Below the pieces are notes generated by a model that was not told the DNA's origin, made no database searches, and saw only the letters and a program-made list of their open reading frames with translations. From assembly GCA_900769695.1 (NCBI GenBank), contig CAAGHO010000055.1, forward strand, positions 1-64,000: a DNA stretch of 64,000 nucleotides, in the 5' to 3' direction. Position numbers and translations under genes: made by a program. Below, piece by piece: positions 50,569-58,729 of this stretch (positions within the stretch are counted from its first letter, which is position 1; each line of letters begins with the position of its first letter). The stretch comes from Bacilli bacterium (lineage in GTDB: Bacteria; Bacillota_I; Bacilli_A; RF39; UBA660).

Positions 50569-50856
50569 TTAATCTTCTTTCTTTATTACTAAATGACGTA
50601 ATACACATTCATTAATTCCAACAACACGATTGAATTCTTCAATAGCATCAGCTGAAGCTTCAACTACGAATAAGAAATAATATCCTGTCTTGAACTTGTT
50701 AATTTCATATGCTAAATCTCTTTGTCCCATTGCTTTTTCTTCTAAAACTTTAGCATTTTTAGAAGTTAAAACTGATTTTAATGATTCTGCAGTTTTCTTA
50801 ATTTCTGCTTCTTCCATATCTGATTTAACAATGAACATAATTTCATATTTATTCAT
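50569..50856 (-). CDS. rpsF: 30S ribosomal protein S6
   Basis: 95 aa, the alpha/beta fold of S6 (NKYEIMFIVKSDMEEAEIKK, GYYFLFVVEASADAIEEF, LRHLVIKKE). AGGAGG precedes the ATG. A promoter and short hairpin-rich leader lie upstream. Confidence 0.95.
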   Translation of the reverse strand: MNKYEIMFIVKSDMEEAEIKKTAESLKSVLTSKNAKVLEEKAMGQRDLAYEINKFKTGYYFLFVVEASADAIEEFNRVVGINECVLRHLVIKKED

Positions 50857-50889
50857 TTTTCTACACCTCCTTTTGGACTAATGACTCAA

Positions 50890-50953
50890 AATTTGAGTAA
50901 GGAGTATTTAAAATACTCGAGAGTATTATAACAAAATTTTGTTTGATTGTCTA
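50890..50953 (-). promoter_or_regulatory. rpsF promoter and two-hairpin leader
   Basis: On the minus strand TAGACA (50953-50948), 17 bases, TATAAT (50930-50925). The leader then holds two perfect hairpins, GAGTATTT/AAATACTC and ACTCAAA/TTTGAGT. In many bacteria S6:S18 binds a leader hairpin to control this operon; I do not see the conserved CCG loop motif, so autoregulation is only possible. Confidence 0.6.
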
Positions 50954-50971
50954 CTAATAATAATAAATATT

Positions 50972-52072
50972 TTAAACATTAAATCTAAAGTGACAAATGT
51001 CTCCATCTTGCATTAAATATTCTTTTCCTTCTAGTCTTGCTTTTCCTGCTTCTTTTACTTTTAATTCTGAGCCACAATCTATCAAATCAGTATATGATAT
51101 TACCTCTGCTCTTATGAAACCTTTTTCAAAATCTGTATGGATGATACCAGCACATTCTTTAGCATTCATTCCTTTTCTAAAGGTCCAAGCTCTTACTTCA
51201 TCTTTACCTACTGTGAAATAAGTTGCTAAACCTAAAATATCGTATGTTGCCTTAATTAAACCATCAAGTCCAGAATGTTCAAGTCCTAAAGCCTCTAACA
51301 TTTCTTGTTTGTCATCTTTATCTAATTCACTTAAATCTTCTTCTGTTTTAGCACATAGGCTAACTACTTTGGCATTTTCTTTTTCAGCATAGTTTTTTAC
51401 TAATTTTACATATTCGTTATCTTCTTTACCTAGTTCTTCTTCATCAATATTAGCTAAATAAATAATAGGCTTAATTGTTAAGAAACTATATGATTTTAAT
51501 AGTTTTTTCTCATCATCACTAAAACCAACCTGTCTTAGTGGAATATTTTTCTCTAAAGCATCTTTTGCTTTTTCTAAAGCACTAACTTCTAATAGACTAT
51601 CTTTATCTTTTGTAGTTCTTGCTTTTTTTGATACTCTTTCTAAACGATTATTAATAATATCTAAATCTGATATAGATAGTTCCAAGTTTATAGTTTCTAT
51701 ATCTCTTATTGGATCAACACTACCATCTACATGGATTATTTTAGAGTTATCAAAACATCTAACTACTTCTACAATAGCATCTACTTCTCTTATGTGTGAT
51801 AAGAACTTATTTCCTAGACCTTCTCCTTTACTTGCACCTTTTACAAGTCCTGCTATATCAGTAAATTCGTAAGCTGTTGGTATAAATCTATTTGGTTCAT
51901 ACATTTCTTTTAATTTATCCATTCTTTCATCTGGTACTGTAACTACTCCAACATTTGGTTCAATTGTTGCGAATGGGTAGTTTTCAGCTAATATTTTTTG
52001 GTTTGTTATTGCATTAAATAATGTTGACTTTCCGACATTTGGAAGTCCTACTATTCCTGCTGTTAAAGCCAT
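50972..52072 (-). CDS. ychF: Ribosome-binding ATPase YchF
   Basis: Obg-family P-loop protein with ATP preference, 366 aa. G1 GLPNVGKSTLFNAI (7-20), G3 DIAGLVKGASKGEGLG (about 68-83), the coiled-coil hairpin (about 140-180) and a C-terminal TGS-type domain (about 280-366, TYFTVGKDEVRAWTF). Upstream of rpsF as in Bacillus. Confidence 0.95.
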   Translation of the reverse strand: MALTAGIVGLPNVGKSTLFNAITNQKILAENYPFATIEPNVGVVTVPDERMDKLKEMYEPNRFIPTAYEFTDIAGLVKGASKGEGLGNKFLSHIREVDAIVEVVRCFDNSKIIHVDGSVDPIRDIETINLELSISDLDIINNRLERVSKKARTTKDKDSLLEVSALEKAKDALEKNIPLRQVGFSDDEKKLLKSYSFLTIKPIIYLANIDEEELGKEDNEYVKLVKNYAEKENAKVVSLCAKTEEDLSELDKDDKQEMLEALGLEHSGLDGLIKATYDILGLATYFTVGKDEVRAWTFRKGMNAKECAGIIHTDFEKGFIRAEVISYTDLIDCGSELKVKEAGKARLEGKEYLMQDGDICHFRFNV

Positions 52073-52162
52073 ATTATTACCTCTTTTCTTATATACTTTC
52101 TCTCTCGTCTTATTATATATTATTATTTATCCGATATCAAGTAAAGATAGTTTAATACACAT

Positions 52163-52188
52163 AAAAACAAGACTAAAAAGCCTTGTTA
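52163..52188 (-). terminator. Terminator of the AbgT gene
   Basis: AACAAG pairs with CTTGTT with a 9-base A/T loop, followed by U on the minus strand just after the stop. Confidence 0.75.
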
Positions 52189-52191
52189 AAT

Positions 52192-53787
52192 CTAAATTGT
52201 TGGATATACTCCAGGTCCTATTGGTAAACCTATTATATACCATCCTATTACTAGTAATAACCATGTAGCATAAATTATTCCTAAGTATGGTACTACCGTA
52301 CTTAAAGCTCTTCTAATAGTAATTGGTTTTGTTTTATCAAAATTATAAATATTTAAATATCCTATGTAGATTGCAAAACAACCAAGTAATGGAGTAATAC
52401 CATTTGTCATACAATCTCCTACTCTCATTACTATTTGAGCAAATTGAGCAGATATATTTGACTGCATAAACATAGGAACAATTACTGGAGAAAATATTTG
52501 CCATTTTGCTGCTGGCGTTGTTAAGAATAAATTTGATAAAGATATAAATACTAATGAAATTATAATTAATGGAATTCCACTAAACTTAGAATACTCAATT
52601 AAATTTGCTAACCAAGCAGTGATAATTATACCAATATTAGTTCTTTTAAATATTGCAATAAACTGTGACACTACAAACATTAAGATAATTATATTTCCTA
52701 TTTTTGAAAAATAATTTGCTGTTTTTTCTAATAGTTCTTTATCATTTTTAATTGTTTTTGCACCTATTCCATAAGAAATACCCATAAATAGGAATAACAA
52801 TGACATCATATATGTAAATCCATCTTGGAAATAAGAATTTGGTCCAAATACTTGATTTAAGTATGTTACTTCTTTCATATCTAAAAGCATACCAGAATTA
52901 GGTAAATTAGGTATTACCATGTAGATGAATATTAAGATGACAACAATAAAACTAATTAAAGCAAAACGTAATCCTCTTTTTTGGCTTTTTTCTCTTTCTA
53001 TCTTATGTTGTTCCTCTTCTTCTAAGTCAATTATTCTTAATTCTTCTGTTTTTGATAAATCTTCTTTTATTTTATATTTTCCAAGTTTTGGACTAATAAA
53101 TTTTTCAATTATTATAGTTCCAATAATAGTTAATATAATTGTTGCAGCTATTATAAAGAATAAATTACAAGTTAAACTTATATGAGTTGTATCATCTATT
53201 AATGCTGCAGCTATTTCAGTATAATCCATTAATGATACTTCCATAGAACCAACAAATATTGATACACCATAACCAAATGCTACTCCACAAAAGGCTGTTA
53301 CAATACCGGTAAGTGGATTTCTTCCATTTGTTGCGTAAATAAGAGCTACTAATGGTATTAGAATAGCATATCCTATTTCGTTTATTAATGAAGAAATTGT
53401 TGCGATAAATATAACAATAAATGTCATTTGAGCATGAGATAATTTTCTTACATATTTTCTTGAAAATGCTTCAATAAATCCAGTTGCCTCAGCTACTGCT
53501 AAACCTATAAGTGATATAAGTAATGTAACTAATGGAGTAAAACTAATAAAGTTAGTAGCTGCATTACTTATAATAAATTTCATTCCATCAAAACTAAGTA
53601 AATTTTCTACAGCTACAATAGTTGATTCTAATTCTTTAGTAGTTGCATTAACTGTATTATATGTAGCTTGCATTTCAAATAATGATAAAAATGCACTTAA
53701 AAGTACAACTATAAAACTTAATACTATAAATACAGTTATTGGATGAAAATAGAATTTTTTCAGTTTTAGTTTCTTCTTTTCTTTCAT
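52192..53787 (-). CDS. AbgT family transporter
   Basis: 531 aa, 11-13 TM helices. The AbgT pattern is seen in ISFTPLVTLLISLIGLAVAE and the C-terminal RVGDCMTNGITPLLGCFAIY plus IIGLPIGPG. Characterised members import p-aminobenzoyl-glutamate or export sulfonamides; the substrate here is unknown. A cytoplasmic loop (about 230-270) is highly charged. It follows the DUF951 gene by three bases and probably belongs to the parA-parB-mscS transcript. Confidence 0.82.
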   Translation of the reverse strand: MKEKKKLKLKKFYFHPITVFIVLSFIVVLLSAFLSLFEMQATYNTVNATTKELESTIVAVENLLSFDGMKFIISNAATNFISFTPLVTLLISLIGLAVAEATGFIEAFSRKYVRKLSHAQMTFIVIFIATISSLINEIGYAILIPLVALIYATNGRNPLTGIVTAFCGVAFGYGVSIFVGSMEVSLMDYTEIAAALIDDTTHISLTCNLFFIIAATIILTIIGTIIIEKFISPKLGKYKIKEDLSKTEELRIIDLEEEEQHKIEREKSQKRGLRFALISFIVVILIFIYMVIPNLPNSGMLLDMKEVTYLNQVFGPNSYFQDGFTYMMSLLFLFMGISYGIGAKTIKNDKELLEKTANYFSKIGNIIILMFVVSQFIAIFKRTNIGIIITAWLANLIEYSKFSGIPLIIISLVFISLSNLFLTTPAAKWQIFSPVIVPMFMQSNISAQFAQIVMRVGDCMTNGITPLLGCFAIYIGYLNIYNFDKTKPITIRRALSTVVPYLGIIYATWLLLVIGWYIIGLPIGPGVYPTI

Positions 53788-53790
53788 AAA

Positions 53791-53985
53791 TTAACCTTCT
53801 TTTGCTATTACTTTTTTTATTTTTTTATTAAATTCAATTCTAGGAATAAAGATAGAACGATTACAATTAACACATTTTATCTTTATATCTGCTCCTAATC
53901 TTGTTATTTCCCATTCATTACTACCACAAGGATGTTGTTTTTTCATAATAACATGAGAACCTAATTCGTATTCTTTATTTTCCAT
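53791..53985 (-). CDS. DUF951 family protein
   Basis: 64 aa. The family core KKQHPCGSNEWEITRLGADI is complete, followed by IKCVNCNR with a further CxxC, so a zinc site is likely. It overlaps mscS by 11 bases, and the DUF951-mscS-parB neighbourhood is conserved in Bacilli (yyzM). Function unknown. Confidence 0.87.
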   Translation of the reverse strand: MENKEYELGSHVIMKKQHPCGSNEWEITRLGADIKIKCVNCNRSIFIPRIEFNKKIKKVIAKEG

Positions 53986-54793
53986 TGTGCACCTCTATTT
54001 GTGGATAAGGTATTTTTATATTTGCTTTATCAAAAGCTTGTTTTATTTCTTTTCTTAAAATTCTTTGAATATTGAAATACTCAGAAGTTGTTGTTTCTAA
54101 AGCTACTTTATAATTAACTGATGAAGCATCTAATTCATCTACACCAAGTACTACAAGATCTTTTTTTATCTTAGGATATTTTTTTCTTAATGTTGTGTTT
54201 AAATTATTAAGTGTTTTTTCTACTTTATCTAAATCTTCTTCATAAGCAACACAAATATCAACTACTGCTGTATTAGGTGCTAAATTATAATTAATAATTT
54301 CAGTTATTGTATGATTTGCTATTATTAAAGTTTGACCCTTAAAATTTTTAATTCTAGTTGTTCTTAAACCTAGTGCTACTACCTCTCCTGTAAAACCATT
54401 AACTTCTATAGTATCTCCTATTTCATATTGATCTTCTAAAATTATTGATATTCCTGCAATTAAATCTTTTGCTAAATCTTGAAAAGCAAGTCCCACTAAA
54501 GCTGCTGTAATACCAAGTCCTGCTAGTATTGATTTCACATTAACTCCAAAATTTGCAAGTATAGCAACAAAAGTAACAACAATGATTGTATATTTAAATA
54601 TGTTTAATACCAATCTTGAGATAGTTTTAGCTCGTTTTGCTTGATGACGCTTAGATGTGTTTTTCTTTTCAGCTCTATCAACTATATTTTTAATAATTTC
54701 ATATATAATCATACCTATTAATATATATACAATAGGCCATACTAATTTCATTATTTCTTCGGCGTATTTATCTAAAATATTCAATGAATCCAC
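53975..54793 (-). CDS. Small-conductance mechanosensitive channel MscS family
   Basis: 272 aa. TM helices at about 15-35, 60-83 and the pore-lining third helix (about 90-115, LAGLGITAALVGLAFQDLA), then the beta domain with GDTIEVNGFTGEVVALGLR and NHTITEIINYNLA, and an alpha/beta C-terminal domain. Opens on membrane tension under osmotic downshock. It follows parB by 12 bases. Confidence 0.92.
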   Translation of the reverse strand: MDSLNILDKYAEEIMKLVWPIVYILIGMIIYEIIKNIVDRAEKKNTSKRHQAKRAKTISRLVLNIFKYTIIVVTFVAILANFGVNVKSILAGLGITAALVGLAFQDLAKDLIAGISIILEDQYEIGDTIEVNGFTGEVVALGLRTTRIKNFKGQTLIIANHTITEIINYNLAPNTAVVDICVAYEEDLDKVEKTLNNLNTTLRKKYPKIKKDLVVLGVDELDASSVNYKVALETTTSEYFNIQRILRKEIKQAFDKANIKIPYPQIEVHNGK

Positions 54794-54805
54794 CTCTTTT
54801 TATTT

Positions 54806-55726
54806 TTATTTATCTAAATTCATAATTTCTAATAATCTATTTAAATCATTGACATTAGTAAACTTAATTTCTAATTTGTTAGATTTAATCTTTACTTTTG
54901 TACCTAGTTTTTCACTTAATGATTCTTCTAGATATTGATATTCATTTTCTTTCTTTTCTTTATGTGGTTTAAATGTTTTATTTTTTCTTTCATAATTTTC
55001 ATCACTTGATGTAATTTCTTCTAGTTCTCTAACACTTATTCCTTGAGATATAATTTTATCTGTTAATTCACTTATTTGATTTTCATCTTTTAATTTAGAA
55101 AGAACTCTAGCATGTCCCATACTTATTTCTTTTTGACTAATTAAATTTTGAGTTAGAGTTGGTAATGTAAGTAATCCTAGCATATTAGTAATGTGGCTTC
55201 TACTTTTACCAATTCTTTCTGCTAATTGTTCTTGTGTTAAATTAAGATTTGTTAGTAAATTTTTATAAGCATTAGCTTCTTCAATAGCATTTAAATTTTC
55301 TCTTTGTAAGTTTTCAAGTAATGCTATTTCCATCATTTCATTATCTGAAAAGTCACGAACTATAGCTGGAACTTCTTTTAATCCTGCAAGTTTTGATGCT
55401 TTAACTCTACGTTCACCTGCTATTATTTCATAACCTTTAATACTTTTTTTAATAATTATTGGTTGGAATACTCCATGCTCCTTAATTGATGAAGCTAACT
55501 CTTTTAGTGCTTCTTCATCAAATACTTTTCTTGGCTGATATGGATTTGAACGTAATTCAGCTATTGGTACTTTAATTATTTCTTCTTTTGGAGTTTCTGT
55601 TATTATTTTTTCTTCTATTTTATTATAGTCTAATGGTTCATTATTAAATAATTCTTCTAGTCCTCTACCAAGAGCTCTTCTTTTTATACCATTATTATTA
55701 TTTGTATTAGTTTCCATTTCTCTCAA
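54806..55726 (-). CDS. parB: Chromosome partitioning protein ParB/Spo0J
   Basis: 306 aa. N-terminal parS-clamp domain with CTP-binding motif region (LRSNPYQPRKVFDEEALKEL, AGERRVKAS, LLENLQRENLN), a central HTH (about 145-190, EQLAERIGKSRSHITNM) and C-terminal dimerisation domain. Its start overlaps parA by 20 bases. Two starts are possible: a TTG at 55726 four bases after AAGGAA and an ATG at 55717. Confidence 0.93.
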   Translation of the reverse strand: MREMETNTNNNNGIKRRALGRGLEELFNNEPLDYNKIEEKIITETPKEEIIKVPIAELRSNPYQPRKVFDEEALKELASSIKEHGVFQPIIIKKSIKGYEIIAGERRVKASKLAGLKEVPAIVRDFSDNEMMEIALLENLQRENLNAIEEANAYKNLLTNLNLTQEQLAERIGKSRSHITNMLGLLTLPTLTQNLISQKEISMGHARVLSKLKDENQISELTDKIISQGISVRELEEITSSDENYERKNKTFKPHKEKKENEYQYLEESLSEKLGTKVKIKSNKLEIKFTNVNDLNRLLEIMNLDK

Positions 55727-56492
55727 TCACTTCCTTAGCTAAGTTTAAGTAAGCCTCTGAACCTCTACTTTTTGGATCATATGCTATTATTGGTTCACCA
55801 TGAGATGGTGCTTCAGTTAGGCGAATCAATCTTGGAATTATTGTATTATAAACTCTTTCTTTAAAAAATTTACGAATATCTTCTACTACTTCAAATCCTA
55901 AGTTAGTTCTTGAATCTAACATTGTAAGTAAAACACCTTCAATATCTAACTCTGGATTTAATGACTTTTGAGCTAACATAATTGTATTTAAAAGTTGCAT
56001 AATTCCCTCTAATGCAAAGAATTCACATTGAACTGGAATGATTACCGAATTTGATGCTGTTAAAGCGTTAGTTGTAATTATTCCAAGTGATGGAGGGCAA
56101 TCAATTATTATAAAATCATAATTATCTCTTACGCTTTCTAAATGTTGTTTTAATTGTTCTCCTTTAGAGAATCCTGGTTCATTTTGACTTTTTTCTAATA
56201 ATTCAATATCTAATCCTGCTAAATTTATAGTTGCAGGAATAACTGATAAATTTTTATATTTTGTTTTAATTGTAGCTTGTTCTATACTACATTTTCCTAT
56301 TAAAACATCATAAATACTTGTTTCTATATCACCTTTGTTGATTCCAACCCCAGTTGTTGTATTTCCTTGAGGATCTAAATCAATTAATAATACTTTTTTA
56401 CCTAGTACTGCTAGTGATGCAGAAAGATTAATACTTGTTGTAGTTTTTCCGACTCCACCTTTTTGATTAACCAAAGAAATTATCTTTCCCAT
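55707..56492 (-). CDS. parA: Chromosome partitioning ATPase ParA/Soj
   Basis: 261 aa. Deviant Walker A KGGVGKTTTSINL (10-22), Walker B region FIIIDCPPSLGIIT and LIDLDPQGNTTTG. In Bacilli Soj controls DnaA and, with Spo0J, segregation of origins. AAAGGTG precedes the ATG. Two terminators separate it from the upstream noc-like gene. Confidence 0.95.
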   Translation of the reverse strand: MGKIISLVNQKGGVGKTTTSINLSASLAVLGKKVLLIDLDPQGNTTTGVGINKGDIETSIYDVLIGKCSIEQATIKTKYKNLSVIPATINLAGLDIELLEKSQNEPGFSKGEQLKQHLESVRDNYDFIIIDCPPSLGIITTNALTASNSVIIPVQCEFFALEGIMQLLNTIMLAQKSLNPELDIEGVLLTMLDSRTNLGFEVVEDIRKFFKERVYNTIIPRLIRLTEAPSHGEPIIAYDPKSRGSEAYLNLAKEVIERNGN

Positions 56493-56529
56493 TCTATCAC
56501 CTTTCTTCTTTTACTTATTACATTGTATC

Positions 56530-56556
56530 AAAAAACACTTCTTTTTGAAATGTTTT
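56530..56556 (-). terminator. Second terminator after the noc-like gene
   Basis: AACATTTC pairs with GAAGTGTT with one G-U pair, then U-run on the minus strand, 30 bases after the first terminator. Confidence 0.75.
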
Positions 56557-56560
56557 TAGG

Positions 56561-56590
56561 AAAAAAAGTAGATTTATCTTTCTCTACTTT
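56561..56590 (-). terminator. First terminator after the noc-like gene
   Basis: AAAGTAGA pairs perfectly with TCTACTTT, followed by U on the minus strand, overlapping the end of the noc-like gene. Confidence 0.85.
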
Positions 56591-57957
56591 TCTAACTTTA
56601 TAACTATTTGATATGAATTTTCTAAACTCATTTCGTCTTTTTCAACTTTTATTCCCATATTTTCTATTTGAGATAAGCTGTTTCTAATTATTTCAATGGC
56701 ACTATTCATTGGATTTTCTTCTATTATTCCATTCACTTTCTTTTTTAAATCTTCATCAGTAAAACTTACTCCATTAACATTATTAGTTTGAACAGAATCA
56801 GGTAGGTTAACCGCTACTAAATCTGGTGCTTTAAAATAATCTTCTGTTTTATTGCTTGTTATATTTTTTTCGCTTTCTTTGATTGCTTCTTGTGCTGGAG
56901 AAAAAAACTTAAATTCAGATGCATCTTTTTCATCAGAATTATTTAAAGCTATAGGATTATCTATCTTTAATAAACTATCTAATCCTTCATTTTCTGAAAT
57001 TGAATTAGAATTTATATCACTAGCTTCTTCTTTCAATTTATTAATATCAATAGAAGTATTACCATTTATTTCATCTTCATCAGTTTCATCTTCTTTTGAA
57101 ATTTCTCCAAAATTTATAAATTTAGGTTGCCCACTTTCATCATCACCATCATCTTGATTTAGTTCTTTTGTATTACTTGGGATATTGGTTAAAATTGGAG
57201 TATTTAAATCATTATTTTCTCCATCAAAATTTGGCATAATCGGATTTATTGGAATATAATTAGATTCTGTTGGAACATCTTCATTTCTAGGTAAGTCTAA
57301 AACTTCTGAATTTGATTTATTTTCATTTAAATTTAACACTTCTTTTTCCTCTTCTTTTGAATCACCCTTTATTAAGTTTTCAACTTGTCTAACAGTTAAT
57401 CTTTCATCTATTATCTTTTTTAACATATTCTTTTGTTCTTGTGGTGTTTTTAAATTTAATAAAGTTCTAGCATGACGTTCTGAAATATTTTCTTTTAATA
57501 GGGCATCTTGTACTTCTTCTGGTAAAGATAATAATCTTAATTTATTAGCTACAGCTGATTGACTTTTTCCCATGGTTTTAGCAAGTTCTTCTTGAGTCAT
57601 TTGATCAAGTTCTAATATTTTTTGATAAGTTTTTGCTTCTTCAATAGGATTTAAATTTTTTCTTTGTAAATTTTCAAGTAATGCTACTTTTGAAGTCTCT
57701 TTATCATCTAAATCTCTAATAATTGCTGGTATCTTTGTTAAACCTGCTAAGGCTGAGGCTTTATATCTTCTTTCTCCTGCTATTATTTCATATTTATCAT
57801 TAACTTTTCTAACAATAATTGGTTGAATTACTCCGTGTTCTTTAATTGATACAGCTAATTCTTTTAAAGGTCTTTCATCAAAAACTTCACGAGGTTGAAA
57901 TCTATTTGGAATAATGTCATCTAAGTATAAATATACTACTTCTTCATTTGATTGCAT
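56584..57957 (-). CDS. ParB-family protein in the noc position
   Basis: 457 aa. N-terminal ParB/Noc core (IIPNRFQPREVFDERPLKEL, AGERRYKASALAGL, LLENLQRKNLN, HTH EELAKTMGKSQSAVANKL) to about residue 205, then an Asp/Asn/Ser/Glu-rich segment of about 165 residues with low complexity (DDGDDESGQPKFINFGEIS), then a folded C-terminal stretch (NSAIEIIRNSLSQIEN). The position upstream of parA is that of noc, the nucleoid-occlusion gene. Bacillus Noc has an N-terminal membrane-binding amphipathic helix; here the protein starts almost directly with the ParB core and GGGAGG marks the start, so that helix is missing. Length far exceeds the usual 280-300. Confidence 0.82.
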   Translation of the reverse strand: MQSNEEVVYLYLDDIIPNRFQPREVFDERPLKELAVSIKEHGVIQPIIVRKVNDKYEIIAGERRYKASALAGLTKIPAIIRDLDDKETSKVALLENLQRKNLNPIEEAKTYQKILELDQMTQEELAKTMGKSQSAVANKLRLLSLPEEVQDALLKENISERHARTLLNLKTPQEQKNMLKKIIDERLTVRQVENLIKGDSKEEEKEVLNLNENKSNSEVLDLPRNEDVPTESNYIPINPIMPNFDGENNDLNTPILTNIPSNTKELNQDDGDDESGQPKFINFGEISKEDETDEDEINGNTSIDINKLKEEASDINSNSISENEGLDSLLKIDNPIALNNSDEKDASEFKFFSPAQEAIKESEKNITSNKTEDYFKAPDLVAVNLPDSVQTNNVNGVSFTDEDLKKKVNGIIEENPMNSAIEIIRNSLSQIENMGIKVEKDEMSLENSYQIVIKLEK

Positions 57958-58044
57958 ATTTGATACCTCCCTTTATTCTTTTATTCTATTATAGATTATA
58001 ACATGAAATAATTTTTTTGAAAAGTATTGTCAGTAAATAAAAAA

Positions 58045-58095
58045 GAAAAGTATACTATCTATTCATATATATTATAGATATTTTTTACTTTTCTT
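58045..58095 (-). terminator. Terminator of mnmE-mnmG-rsmG
   Basis: A long A/T-rich stem: AGAAAAGTA pairs with TACTTTTCT and ATCTAT with ATAGAT inside, followed by U on the minus strand. Confidence 0.65.
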
Positions 58096-58729
58096 ACTTT
58101 TTTCTTATTACAACAAGGGCTCTATTACTATTTTCTTTTGGCAAATTAAATTTTTCTATATTTTCTACTAGACAATTATTTTTAGTTAAAGTTTTATCAA
58201 TACCAACTAACTCATCATCTACATTAGCTTTCATAGCAACAAAAAGTTGATTTTTTCCTATTAAATGAGAACACCAGTTAATAAGTTTATCAAGTCTTGC
58301 GACTGCTCTTGCTACTACTAAATCAAATGTCTCTTTATAATCTTCACTTCTTGTATGAATAGCCTTAATATCTTCTAATCCTAAACTTTCAATAGTTCTA
58401 TTTAAATAATTAACACGTTTTTGCAAAGAGTCTATTAAAACTACTTTAAGATTTGGAAAAACTATTTTTAAAACTATTCCAGGAAAACCTGCTCCACTTC
58501 CTACATCACATAAGGTATTTATTTTTGAAAAATCAACTACTTTAACAATAGTCAAACTATCATAGAAATGTTTTAAATAAACATCTTCTTTTTCTGTAAT
58601 TCTAGTCAAATTGATTTTTTTGTTTTCTTCAATCAAAATTTTATAAAATTCTTCTAATTGAGATTTTTGTTTTTCTGTTAAAACTATTCCTAATTTTGAT
58701 AACTCTTTTTCAAATTCTTCTTTATTCAT
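58094..58729 (-). CDS. rsmG: 16S rRNA guanine-527 N7-methyltransferase
   Basis: 211 aa, SAM-dependent; motif I is DVGSGAGFPGIVLKI (about 71-85), with LIDSLQKRVNYL and VARAVARLDKL following. It overlaps mnmG by 8 bases, and the mnmE-mnmG-rsmG order is conserved. Confidence 0.95.
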   Translation of the reverse strand: MNKEEFEKELSKLGIVLTEKQKSQLEEFYKILIEENKKINLTRITEKEDVYLKHFYDSLTIVKVVDFSKINTLCDVGSGAGFPGIVLKIVFPNLKVVLIDSLQKRVNYLNRTIESLGLEDIKAIHTRSEDYKETFDLVVARAVARLDKLINWCSHLIGKNQLFVAMKANVDDELVGIDKTLTKNNCLVENIEKFNLPKENSNRALVVIRKK

